A stretch of DNA of 64,000 bases from Candidatus Gastranaerophilales bacterium (GTDB taxonomy: Bacteria; Cyanobacteriota; Vampirovibrionia; Gastranaerophilales; Gastranaerophilaceae), in assembly GCA_944327245.1 (NCBI GenBank), contig CALVHD010000003.1, positions 1 through 64,000 on the forward strand. The letters run 5' to 3'. The translations under genes and the position numbers were made by a program. Shown here piece by piece: positions 18,849-27,035 of this stretch (its first letter is position 1; the number at the start of each line of letters is the position of its first letter). The notes beneath the pieces were generated by a model. It had not been told where the DNA came from, made no database searches, and worked only from the letters and a program-made list of their open reading frames with translations.

Positions 18849-19715
18849 TTATTTTTTGGTATGTAGGGCAATAAGCTTAGATAATTTTTCTTTCATGTCT
18901 TTGCGCTCTACTATGAAGTCAATTTGTCCGTATTTTAACAGATATTCTGCAGTCTGAAAATCTGCAGGAAGTTTTTGCCTTATGGTTTGTTCAATTACTC
19001 TTCTTCCGGCAAAGCCTATTCTAGCTCCTTTTTCGGCTATTATAATATCTCCGATTGTACCGAATGAAGCAGTAACACCGCCAAAAGTCGGCTCACACAA
19101 TACGGTAATGTATAGCAGTTTTGCTTCATTTAATTTTGCAACTGCACAGCTTGTTTTTGCCATTTGCATTAAACTGAGCGCACTTTCTTGCATACGAGCC
19201 CCGCCTGATGAAGTAAATACAACGGACGGAAGTCTGTGTTCAAGAGCATATTCTAGTATTCTTGTGATTTTTTCGCCCACAACAGAACCCATAGAACCAC
19301 CCATATATTCAAAATCCATCACTGCAATTGCAGTTTTTTGACCGTCTATCAGGCATGTACCGGTAACAACCGCTTCATCTAACCCTGATTTTGCTTTAGC
19401 TGATTCTTGACGAGCTTTATATGATTGAGTATCAACAAATTCCAGCGGATCGCAAGGTTTGATGTTTGCAAACATTTCTTCAAAGCTGTTTTCGTCGGCA
19501 ATTAGTTTAATTCTGTCTTTAGCTCCTATTCTAAAGTGATAATCGCAATTAGGACAAACCATCAGGTTATTTTCTAAATCTTTTTTAGGCAGCTGGCTGG
19601 AGCAGTTATAACATAATGTCCAGAGTTTTCCTATAGAATCGTCAATATGTACATCATTATCACGAGCAGCAATTTGCTGTATTTTTCTTTTATTAAACCA
19701 ATCGGTTAAAGTCAT
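18849..19715 (-). CDS. accD: Acetyl-CoA carboxylase carboxyltransferase, beta subunit
   Basis: The gene starts at ATG 19715 (MTLTDWFNKRK), preceded by GAGG; an upstream in-frame TTG is unlikely. The 288-residue protein has the N-terminal four-cysteine zinc ribbon (C35, C38, C54, C57), then the crotonase-fold segments FEYMGGSMGSVVGEK and SGGARMQE. It partners with AccA. The accBC genes sit apart at 23.8-25.7 kb. It is first in the long flagellar array. Confidence 0.95.
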   Translation of the reverse strand: MTLTDWFNKRKIQQIAARDNDVHIDDSIGKLWTLCYNCSSQLPKKDLENNLMVCPNCDYHFRIGAKDRIKLIADENSFEEMFANIKPCDPLEFVDTQSYKARQESAKAKSGLDEAVVTGTCLIDGQKTAIAVMDFEYMGGSMGSVVGEKITRILEYALEHRLPSVVFTSSGGARMQESALSLMQMAKTSCAVAKLNEAKLLYITVLCEPTFGGVTASFGTIGDIIIAEKGARIGFAGRRVIEQTIRQKLPADFQTAEYLLKYGQIDFIVERKDMKEKLSKLIALHTKK

Positions 19716-19747
19716 ATATAATATCCTCACCAAGTAATTTACTTGTA

Positions 19748-19777
19748 ATTATATAATAAAATTTTAAATCAATACAA
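19748..19777 (-). promoter_or_regulatory. Promoter of accD and the downstream flagellar array
   Basis: On the minus strand, TTGTAT (19772-19777) is followed after 18 bp by TATAAT (19748-19753). The start would fall about 26 nt before the accD ATG, with the GAGG ribosome site in between. It is divergent from the rsgA promoter and within 5 bp of it. Confidence 0.6.
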
Positions 19778-19781
19778 ATCA

Positions 19782-19810
19782 TTGCTAAACGTAAATTTTT
19801 TAACTATTAT
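19782..19810 (+). promoter_or_regulatory. Promoter of rsgA, predicted to give a leaderless mRNA
   Basis: TTGCTA (19782-19787) and TATTAT (19805-19810) are spaced by 17 bp. The rsgA ATG begins 6 nt after the -10 box, so transcription should start at or next to the A of ATG. No Shine-Dalgarno sequence is present. Confidence 0.6.
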
Positions 19811-19816
19811 TAAACT

Positions 19817-20821
19817 ATGCAAGCACAGGTATACAAAATACATTCGGATTTTTATTATGTTAAGAATTTTAAACATGATGTATTTGTTTGCAAATTAAGA
19901 GAAATTTTAAAAAAACAAAAAATCGATATTGTGGTTGGGGATTTTGTTGAATTAAGCGAAGATAGAAATTTTATTGTTTCAAGATTGGAGCGTAAAAATT
20001 CGCTTTTAAGGCCAAAAGTTGCAAATATCGATTGCATGCTTGTGGTTTGTTCTATTAGGGAGCCGGAGCTTGATTTAGTTCAGTTAAATCGTTATTTGGC
20101 TTATTTAAAATATAACAATATTAATTGTGCAATTTGTATTAACAAGGAAGATTTAGAAGAAAACTTAGATACCAAAAAACAAGAAATTAAGGCGATTTAT
20201 GAAAAATTAAATTATAAAATATTTTTTATCAGTGCAAAAAATAAGCTTGATTTAGATGATTTAAAAGATTTTATAAAAGGCAAATTGATTGCTTTATGCG
20301 GTTTGTCGGGAGTCGGTAAATCAACTTTGTTAAACAGTTTAAATCCTGATATTTCTCTTAGGACAAACAAGGTTTCGCTAAAAACGCAAAGAGGATGTCA
20401 TACAACAAGGCATTGTGAAATTATTGAATTTGGTGAATTTAAAATTATGGACACTCCGGGGTTTTCAAATTTGAAATTTGATTTTTTACTGCCTGAAAAA
20501 ATTATAGACTTATTTGAAGATATAAAATTGTATTCAGGTAAGTGCAAATATGCGAATTGCCTGCATAATGTTTGTCAAGAGGGTATCTGTTCTATTTTTG
20601 ATAATTTAGATAAAATCGATAAATCAAGATATGAAAGTTATTTGTTGTTTTTAAACGAAGCTCTTCAATATCGTGAACTTATTTCAAAAAGAAGTATAAA
20701 AGAAGAAAGCTTAAACAAAAAAATAGGCAACAGGACGGGTTTAAAAATTTCCAAAAGAAAAAGGGCAGTTTCAAGAAATACTGAAAAACAAAAAATAAAA
20801 GGTGAAAACAATGAAAATTGA
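19817..20821 (+). CDS. rsgA: Ribosome small-subunit biogenesis GTPase RsgA
   Basis: The circularly permuted GTPase order is visible: NKED (G4) at 109-112, then GLSGVGKST (G1) at 162-170, then DTPG (G3) at 212-215. An N-terminal OB-fold and a C-terminal zinc site (C243, C248, H250, C253 or C258) complete the protein. RsgA helps 16S maturation at the decoding site. The 334-residue protein ends in a very basic tail. It appears leaderless and overlaps ispA by 11 bp. Confidence 0.95.
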   Translation: MQAQVYKIHSDFYYVKNFKHDVFVCKLREILKKQKIDIVVGDFVELSEDRNFIVSRLERKNSLLRPKVANIDCMLVVCSIREPELDLVQLNRYLAYLKYNNINCAICINKEDLEENLDTKKQEIKAIYEKLNYKIFFISAKNKLDLDDLKDFIKGKLIALCGLSGVGKSTLLNSLNPDISLRTNKVSLKTQRGCHTTRHCEIIEFGEFKIMDTPGFSNLKFDFLLPEKIIDLFEDIKLYSGKCKYANCLHNVCQEGICSIFDNLDKIDKSRYESYLLFLNEALQYRELISKRSIKEESLNKKIGNRTGLKISKRKRAVSRNTEKQKIKGENNEN

Positions 20822-21698
20822 CGAGTATAAAATTTTAATTCAAGAAAGTCTGAAAAAATATTTTGATGAGTATTCAAGAAATTCTTCATACTCATCTGAA
20901 ATATGGGAGTCTATGGCATATACCACTCTTTTAGGCGGAAAGCGCCTAAGAGCAGTTATGTGTCTTGAAATTGCAAAACTTTTTGGCGCTGATATTAATG
21001 ATGTCATGCCTTTAGCATGCTCTTTAGAAATAATGCATGCTTACAGTTTAATTCATGACGATTTGCCATCGATGGATAATGACGATATTAGAAGAGGTAA
21101 ACCTTCTAATCATAAGGTTTTTGGTGAGGCTATCGCAACTTTAGCAGGAGATGCTTTAATTTCTTTTGGTGCACAGTTGATAATCGATAAAATGCCTAAA
21201 TATATTTCACCTGAATGTACTTTGGATATAGTGAGAGATTATTTGTTATGCGCCGGAGCAAAAGGCATTGTTGCAGGTCAATGCGCCGATATTAAAGCAG
21301 AAAACAAACAAATCAACATTGAAAATTTGAAATATATCCACAAATATAAAACGGGGGCGCTTTTTAAATGTGCGATATTAATGGGGGGTAAATTTGCAAA
21401 AGTTAATAAAGAAATATTAACAAAATTAGCATTATATGCGGACAATTTCGGAGTTTTGTTTCAAGTTTACGATGATATCATCGATTGTATTTTAACTACG
21501 GATGAATTGGGCAAAACCGCAGGAAAAGACAAGCTTGAAAATAAAATGACATATGTTAGTGTATATGGATTGGATAAGGCGAAAAATATTTTTTATAGCC
21601 TGGTTGATGAAAATTATGCTATACTTGAAGAACTTAATATCAAATCTGAAGTATTTGATGAGATATACGGCATGCTAATTAAAAAGGTAAAAAAATAG
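20811..21698 (+). CDS. ispA: Polyprenyl (farnesyl) diphosphate synthase
   Basis: The gene starts at ATG 20811 (MKIDEYKIL) with GGTG upstream. The 295-residue protein joins isopentenyl diphosphate to allylic primers. It carries the first Asp-rich motif in HDDLPSMDNDD (83-92) followed by RRGKPSNHK, and the second, DDIID, at 221-225. The two residues between Asp pairs in the first motif (DDLPSMD) fit bacterial farnesyl/geranyl-type enzymes; exact chain length cannot be read. It is coupled to rsgA and to the DUF212 gene by overlaps. Confidence 0.9.
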   Translation: MKIDEYKILIQESLKKYFDEYSRNSSYSSEIWESMAYTTLLGGKRLRAVMCLEIAKLFGADINDVMPLACSLEIMHAYSLIHDDLPSMDNDDIRRGKPSNHKVFGEAIATLAGDALISFGAQLIIDKMPKYISPECTLDIVRDYLLCAGAKGIVAGQCADIKAENKQINIENLKYIHKYKTGALFKCAILMGGKFAKVNKEILTKLALYADNFGVLFQVYDDIIDCILTTDELGKTAGKDKLENKMTYVSVYGLDKAKNIFYSLVDENYAILEELNIKSEVFDEIYGMLIKKVKK

Positions 21699-22180
21699 TG
21701 GGAGAATTTCAATTTTATAATACAGGTTATGAGGCTTTGGCAAGCGGACTTTTATCTGCTTCTATTGCGCAATTTATTAAAGTAATTACATATTTGTGTA
21801 CTCACAAAAAAATAAATTTCAAGATTTTTACAACGACCGGAGGCATGCCAAGTTCTCACACTGCCGGAGTAATAGCGTTATCTACCTCTGTTGCTTTGAT
21901 TGACGGCATAGATTCTTTAATTTTTGCAGTTTCTCTTGGATTTTCTTTGGTAATTATGCAAGATGCTGCAGGTTTAAGGCGCGCAGCAGGCAAGACCGCT
22001 GCAACGCTAAACCGTCTTGTAGATGAATTTGTTCAAAAAAATCAGGAAGTTAAGCCTTATGCAGCACTAAAGGAGCTTTTAGGACATACTCCTTTGGAAG
22101 TTTTTTGCGGCATGCTTTTGGGAATTTTTATTCCTTTTGTGATTCATAACTTTAGGTTAATAACAGCTTATTTTATATAA
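21698..22180 (+). CDS. DUF212 (YuiD-like) divergent PAP2 membrane protein
   Basis: The 160-residue membrane protein has the DUF212 hallmarks: TTGGMPSSHTA near residue 48, QDAAGLRRAAGKTA in the middle, and GHTPLEVFCGMLLG near the end. The family is distantly related to PAP2 phosphatases and common in Cyanobacteria, plants and Firmicutes. A role in polyprenyl-phosphate handling fits its coupling to ispA (TAGTG overlap, GTG start) but is inferred. Confidence 0.85.
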   Translation: MGEFQFYNTGYEALASGLLSASIAQFIKVITYLCTHKKINFKIFTTTGGMPSSHTAGVIALSTSVALIDGIDSLIFAVSLGFSLVIMQDAAGLRRAAGKTAATLNRLVDEFVQKNQEVKPYAALKELLGHTPLEVFCGMLLGIFIPFVIHNFRLITAYFI

Positions 22181-22184
22181 TTAT

Positions 22185-22352
22185 TTATACGCTTCTTTTT
22201 AAAATTTGAGATAGCGTGGCATCTTTTCTTATTCTGTCTTTTACTCTTTGTTTTGAATCAGATAATTTGAAAAAATCATCATTAAATTTGCACAAACCTA
22301 TGGCTGATGTTTCGTCATCATTGAAGCTGAAAAGTTTTTTAATTATATCCAT
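22185..22352 (-). CDS. Small hypothetical protein, 55 residues
   Basis: The start ATG at 22352 is preceded by GAGG at good spacing, preferable to the ATG 15 bp upstream. The product MDIIKKLFSFNDDETSAIGL... ends ...SQILKRSV and is charged and soluble. No family is recognised. It converges on the DUF212 gene with a 4-bp gap. The ribosome site and composition support a real gene. Confidence 0.5.
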   Translation of the reverse strand: MDIIKKLFSFNDDETSAIGLCKFNDDFFKLSDSKQRVKDRIRKDATLSQILKRSV

Positions 22353-22464
22353 TTTAACCTCGTTCATAATCTTTATTTAATAATTTATTTTGATTAGTCA
22401 AATTAATTATAAATTTTTTTTGTTGGTTTTTGCTCCTTAATTTTGTTATGGTTTAATAATAAAT

Positions 22465-23211
22465 ATGGACAATGTTTTAAATGAAACTTATACAAAAGAG
22501 CAGTATGAAAGTTTTTTCGATGAAATTTCATATGATGAAATAATGACTAATTTAAAAAACGAAAATACTGATGATTTTAAAAAAATTTTTTCCATAATTA
22601 ATCTTTCAGAATTTTTATCTGAAAATGATTTTATTATATTTATTAATCATTTAACTAATCATACAACTCCTATAAGAGAAGTTGTTGCATATAAACTTGA
22701 AGAATTTACTAAAGATTACAAGGGCTATTTTCTTAATGAATTTTCAAAAAATAAACTCTTAGATGGAATAATTGATATTAATCCTAATATTTCAAGAGCT
22801 GTTTGCAATGTAATTAATTTAATTAACGAATTGAAACCTGATTTTGAGACAGAAATAATTAAAAGAATAGATGAATTATTGTTCAAAATAAAAGAATACC
22901 AAAATTCCACAGGTGATTTATTTGATAATGATAAAAAAAATCGCAAAAACCATGCCAAAAATAAAAAATTGTTTTCTCTTTATTGGTACTTAGAGGCTCT
23001 TTCTGTTTGTGCAAGTAATAAAAATTATGAAAAAATTATTGAAATATTAAAAAATACAATAAAATTTTGTGATTATACAATTAGAGAAAAAACAGCTAAA
23101 ATCCTTATAAAAATAGATAATGCACCAATTGAATTATTACAAATCGCAAAAAAAGACCAAAATTTTTATGTAAAAAATCAAGTTTATGATAAAATTAACT
23201 TTGAAGACTAG
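22465..23211 (+). CDS. HEAT-like alpha-helical repeat protein
   Basis: The 248-residue, all-helical, acidic N-terminal protein has HEAT-like pairs such as TTPIREVVAYKLEEF, NPNISRAVCNVINLI and CDYTIREKTAKILIKI. It lacks a signal peptide. No Shine-Dalgarno is seen. TTGCTC (22430-22435) and TTTAAT (22452-22457) form a promoter whose -10 box ends 7 nt before the ATG, so it may be leaderless. It lies 17 bp ahead of efp and could share its transcript. Confidence 0.65.
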   Translation: MDNVLNETYTKEQYESFFDEISYDEIMTNLKNENTDDFKKIFSIINLSEFLSENDFIIFINHLTNHTTPIREVVAYKLEEFTKDYKGYFLNEFSKNKLLDGIIDINPNISRAVCNVINLINELKPDFETEIIKRIDELLFKIKEYQNSTGDLFDNDKKNRKNHAKNKKLFSLYWYLEALSVCASNKNYEKIIEILKNTIKFCDYTIREKTAKILIKIDNAPIELLQIAKKDQNFYVKNQVYDKINFED

Positions 23212-23228
23212 ATTAACAGGAATGATAT

Positions 23229-23786
23229 ATGATTTCAGTAAACGATTTAAAAACAGGTTTGACATTAGATATTGATAACGGGCTTTGGTCTGTTGTTGAG
23301 TTTTTACATGTTAAACCCGGAAAAGGTGCTGCTTTTGTAAGAACTAAGCTAAAAAATGTCGAAACAGGACAAGTTGTTGAAAAAACATTCAGAGCGGGTG
23401 AAAAAGTTGCAAAAGCAATGTTAGACAGACGTGAAATGCAATATTTATATAAAGAAGGTTCTGATTTAGTAATGATGGACCTTGAAACATATGAACAATT
23501 ACCTGTACCGGTTGACAGAGTCGGCGATGGAATTAAATATTTAAAAGAAAACATGACTGTTCAAATATTAATGCATGATTCAAAAATTATCGGTATTGAT
23601 TTACCTAATTTTGTTGAGTTGGAAGTTATCGATACACCTCCGGCTGAAAAGGGTAATACTGCTCAAGGCGGCTCTAAACCTGCAACATTGGATGGCGGTG
23701 CGGTTGTTAATGTTCCTTTCTTCATTCAAGTTGGAGATGTATTAAGAATTGACACAAGAACTAATGAATATCTAGACAGAGTGTAA
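23229..23786 (+). CDS. efp: Translation elongation factor P
   Basis: The 185-residue protein has all three EF-P beta-barrel domains. It starts [18 protein letters not shown], has the loop KPGKGAAF with Lys32 at the tip position, and the C-terminal segment [16 protein letters not shown] rescues ribosomes stalled at proline runs. The lysine at the tip resembles the modified class, but no epmA/epmB or ymfI neighbour is visible. It leads the efp-accB-accC-cca cluster. Confidence 0.95.
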   Translation: MISVNDLKTGLTLDIDNGLWSVVEFLHVKPGKGAAFVRTKLKNVETGQVVEKTFRAGEKVAKAMLDRREMQYLYKEGSDLVMMDLETYEQLPVPVDRVGDGIKYLKENMTVQILMHDSKIIGIDLPNFVELEVIDTPPAEKGNTAQGGSKPATLDGGAVVNVPFFIQVGDVLRIDTRTNEYLDRV

Positions 23787-23797
23787 GGATACCAAAG

Positions 23798-24256
23798 ATG
23801 AAATATGAAATAGATTATATTGAAAAAATTGCTAAAGTTATTAAAGAAAACCAGTTAACGGAAATTATTTTAGAAGACGGTGAACAAGCTATTACAGTTA
23901 GAAAAGAAGCTGTATATATGCAAGGAGCTGCTCCTGTTCCCGTAAATACGGTTGCTGCCGTACAAAATAATTCAGCTCAAGCTGCTGCGTCAAAAGAAGA
24001 AAAACAAGCAGACAAACCTAAAGGTAGTGCAATTACTTCTCCTATGGTGGGTGCTTTTTATGCTGCTCCTGCTCCGGGCGCAAAACCTTTTGTTAAGGTT
24101 GGCGATGTTGTAAGTGCCGGTCAAGTTGTTTGTATCGTGGAAGCGATGAAATTGATGAATGAAATTGAGTCTGAAGTTTCCGGTAAAATTACGCAAATTT
24201 GCGTTGAAGATGGTCAAAGTGTTGAATATGGCCAAGTATTGATGTATGTTGAATAA
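23798..24256 (+). CDS. accB: Biotin carboxyl carrier protein
   Basis: The 152-residue protein has an N-terminal helical domain, an Ala/Pro/Gln linker (about 42-75) and a biotinyl domain with EAMKLMNE, biotin on Lys118. It carries the carboxyl group between AccC and AccAD. It lies 11 bp after efp, a common pairing. A terminator-like hairpin separates it from accC. Confidence 0.96.
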   Translation: MKYEIDYIEKIAKVIKENQLTEIILEDGEQAITVRKEAVYMQGAAPVPVNTVAAVQNNSAQAAASKEEKQADKPKGSAITSPMVGAFYAAPAPGAKPFVKVGDVVSAGQVVCIVEAMKLMNEIESEVSGKITQICVEDGQSVEYGQVLMYVE

Positions 24257-24270
24257 AAGGGAATTTATAC

Positions 24271-24300
24271 AAAGCAAAAGCGTTAAGCTTTTGCTTTTTT
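24271..24300 (+). terminator. Hairpin with T-tract between accB and accC (attenuator or partial terminator)
   Basis: A perfect 11-bp stem, AAAGCAAAAGC/GCTTTTGCTTT (24271-24281, 24287-24297), has a 5-nt loop and runs into six T. It is 15 nt after the accB stop and 14 nt before the accC start. No promoter is visible in the space left for accC, so partial read-through is the simplest reading. Confidence 0.75.
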
Positions 24301-24314
24301 AAGGTTATATAAGT

Positions 24315-25682
24315 ATGTTTAAAAAAGTATTAATAGCAAATAGAGGCGAGATTGCCGTTCGTATCATCAGGGCATGTAGAGAGTTGGGAATAGCTACCGT
24401 TGCCGTATATTCACAAGCTGATGCACAAAGCTTACATGTTTCATTGGCTGATGAAGCTTATTGTATTGGTCCAGCTCAAAGTGCAAAAAGTTATCTTCAT
24501 ATTCCGGCGTTAATTTCGGTTGCTCTGACATCCGGAGCAGATGCAATTCATCCGGGGTATGGTTTTTTATCTGAAAGAGCCGATTTTGTTGATATATGTG
24601 AAGAACATCATATTAAATTTATCGGGCCGAGCGCAAGCGCAATGATGAAAATGGGTGATAAAGCAAATGCCAGAGCAACAATGGAAGCTAATGGTGTTCC
24701 AATCACTCCTGGACTTGGAATTGTCGATAATACAGACACAATAAGAGAATTTGTTAAAAAAGTAGGCTATCCTATTATCATAAAAGCAACTGCAGGCGGC
24801 GGCGGAAAAGGTATGAGAATTGTAAGAAAGGACGAAGAATTAGATGATGCATTTAATTTATGTCGTTCTGAAGCGCAAAGCGCCTTTGCTAACCCTGAAG
24901 TTTATGTTGAAAAATTTATCGAAAACCCAAGACATATTGAGGTTCAGATTTTAGCCGATAGCTATGGAAATGTAATTCATCTCGGTGAAAGAGATTGTTC
25001 TGTTCAAAGACGTAATCAAAAACTTTTAGAAGAAGCGCCTTCTGTTGCAATTTCAGATGACATTAGAAAAAAAATGGGGCAAGCTGCTATTAATGCTGCT
25101 AAATCAATTAACTATGAAGGAACAGGTACAATTGAATTCTTGTTGGATGAATCTGATCCAAAGAATAAAAAATTCTATTTTATGGAAATGAATACAAGGG
25201 TTCAAGTAGAACATTGCGTAACAGAAATGATTTCTAACGTTGATATTGTTAAAGAACAGATTAAAGTTGCTCAAGGTGAGAAACTTTCTTATACGCAAGA
25301 TGATATAAAATTAGTCGGACATGCAATTGAATGCCGCATTAATGCTGAAGATTACGAAAAATGCTTCATGCCTTGTCCGGGAACTATCGAAGGGTATATT
25401 GCTCCGGGAGGTTTTGGTACAAGAGTTGATTCACATGCTTATACCGGTTATAAAATTCCTCCTTATTATGATTCTTTGGTAGGCAAAGTAATATGCTGGG
25501 GCAGGGATAGAGATGAAGCAATTAAACGTATGTTAAGAGCATTAAATGATTATGTTATTACCGGTGTTAAAACAACAATCGGTTTCCATAAAAAAATTCT
25601 TAACAACTATAATTTTATTTCAGGTGATTTTAACACAAGCTTTATTGAAAAAAATTATCCAGAGGTTTTGTCCAAAAAATAA
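24315..25682 (+). CDS. accC: Biotin carboxylase
   Basis: This 455-residue ATP-grasp enzyme carboxylates biotin on AccB. Clear landmarks are MFKKVLIANRGEIAVR, HPGYGFLSE, KATAGGGGKGMR (ATP lid), EKFIENPRHIEVQ, the active-site EMNTRVQVEH and RINAED. Length is standard. It follows the hairpin with AAGG 10 nt upstream of the ATG. Confidence 0.97.
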   Translation: MFKKVLIANRGEIAVRIIRACRELGIATVAVYSQADAQSLHVSLADEAYCIGPAQSAKSYLHIPALISVALTSGADAIHPGYGFLSERADFVDICEEHHIKFIGPSASAMMKMGDKANARATMEANGVPITPGLGIVDNTDTIREFVKKVGYPIIIKATAGGGGKGMRIVRKDEELDDAFNLCRSEAQSAFANPEVYVEKFIENPRHIEVQILADSYGNVIHLGERDCSVQRRNQKLLEEAPSVAISDDIRKKMGQAAINAAKSINYEGTGTIEFLLDESDPKNKKFYFMEMNTRVQVEHCVTEMISNVDIVKEQIKVAQGEKLSYTQDDIKLVGHAIECRINAEDYEKCFMPCPGTIEGYIAPGGFGTRVDSHAYTGYKIPPYYDSLVGKVICWGRDRDEAIKRMLRALNDYVITGVKTTIGFHKKILNNYNFISGDFNTSFIEKNYPEVLSKK

Positions 25683-25690
25683 GGAAAAAA

Positions 25691-26821
25691 ATGCAGTTTA
25701 ATTTTAATAAAAAAACTGAAAATTTCTTAAAATTAATCTTAAAAAATGCCCTAAATCAAAAGATTAGGGTGTTTTTTGTCGGTGGTGCAGTTAGAGATAA
25801 TCTTTTAGGATTTGAAATTAAAGATGTTGATATCATTATTTTGGGCAATGCTTTAGAATTTTGTTCCAAAATACCTGAGTTAAAAGTTAAATCTGTTCAT
25901 CAAGAATTTTATACGGTAAAAGTGGATTATGAAGGTGAAATTTTTGATATAGCTTCAACAAGGGTCGAAGAATATCCTTATAGCGGTTGTTTGCCTGTTG
26001 TAACAAAGATTGGTGTTCAAATTGACAAAGATGTTATAAGACGAGATTTTACGGTTAATTCCATGTATTGTGAACTAAATCTGATTGAAAATAAAATTAC
26101 ATATAAATTGATAGATTTGGTAAATGGTGTCGAAGATATAAAAAATAAACAACTTAAAGTATTGCACGAAAAAAGCTATATTGATGATCCAACAAGAATT
26201 ATAAGGGGTTTAGGGTTTAAATATCGTTTTGATTTCGATTTTTCAATTAAAGATAAGAGCTTAATAGAAAATTATTTAAAAAATCCTAATAGAACTAATA
26301 TGTCATTTTCAAGAGTAGGTGAAGTTTTTAAAAAAGTTTTTTGTCTTAATTGTGCAATTGATTTATTTTCTGAAGTTATTGAAAAAAAATATTATAGAAT
26401 TTTATCTGATAATATCAGTAGTGTTGATTTGCATAGAGTGAAAAAAATTATATCTGATTTTTCCTTAGATAAATTGCAAATTGCTGAGTTTTTGTTTGCC
26501 ATTATTGAAGATAAAACCGTTGAAACGGTAAAGACAGATTCTTTATTGCAATTATTGAAGATATTTTCAAAATATAAAAGAGAAAATTTAGCCTATTATT
26601 TCTATAAGACAGACGATGCCAATGTATTAGAGTACTTAAAAGCAAGTAAAATCAGTCTTAATATATCAGGTGATGATTTAATTGCTTTAGGTTATAAAAA
26701 GGGTAAATTGTTTTCTGAAATTTTGAATGCTTTATTATTGCAGAAGTTAAAATATCCCCTCAAATTCCCTGATAAAGAGGCTGAAGAGGCATTTATTTTA
26801 AGTACTTTCCCATTAAATTAA
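25691..26821 (+). CDS. cca: CCA tRNA nucleotidyltransferase / poly(A) polymerase family
   Basis: The 376-residue class II nucleotidyltransferase carries FFVGGAVRDNLLG, the metal-binding pair KDVDIIILG, and RRDFTVNSMY. An RNA-binding segment with DDPTRIIRGLGFKYRF follows. It would add CCA to tRNA 3' ends; the two tRNA genes here lack encoded CCA, which fits. CCA-adding and A-adding enzymes cannot be separated with certainty from sequence alone. It is 8 bp after accC. Confidence 0.85.
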   Translation: MQFNFNKKTENFLKLILKNALNQKIRVFFVGGAVRDNLLGFEIKDVDIIILGNALEFCSKIPELKVKSVHQEFYTVKVDYEGEIFDIASTRVEEYPYSGCLPVVTKIGVQIDKDVIRRDFTVNSMYCELNLIENKITYKLIDLVNGVEDIKNKQLKVLHEKSYIDDPTRIIRGLGFKYRFDFDFSIKDKSLIENYLKNPNRTNMSFSRVGEVFKKVFCLNCAIDLFSEVIEKKYYRILSDNISSVDLHRVKKIISDFSLDKLQIAEFLFAIIEDKTVETVKTDSLLQLLKIFSKYKRENLAYYFYKTDDANVLEYLKASKISLNISGDDLIALGYKKGKLFSEILNALLLQKLKYPLKFPDKEAEEAFILSTFPLN

Positions 26822-26911
26822 ATTTGTAACTAAAATTTGAATTTTTTACATTTCTTAATTTTTCAATTCTTGAAAACGATTGTAAAACCTACATTTTATT
26901 TTTTATAAATA

Positions 26912-26940
26912 TTAACTTTGTAAAAAAGACCTCTTATACT
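26912..26940 (+). promoter_or_regulatory. Sigma-70-type promoter of flagellin
   Basis: TTAACT (26912-26917) and TATACT (26935-26940) are spaced 17 bp. Transcription would begin near 26947 and leave a leader of about 90 nt before the flagellin ATG. I see no acceptable sigma-28 sequence (TAAA-N15-CGATA) in this interval. Confidence 0.5.
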
Positions 26941-27035
26941 GTTAGACTTTTTTAAATTTGGTGCATTGTTTTCTTGTAACTAAATTTAATAAGCACAAGG
27001 ATGTATTACTAAGGCTTTATGAAAGGAGCTCATTT

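Noticed and set aside
26822-27035. Sigma-28 or sigma-54 promoter of flagellin
   Set aside because: The best TAAA candidates lack a CGATA-like -10, and the GGTGC-like sequence does not fit the sigma-54 -24/-12 spacing.
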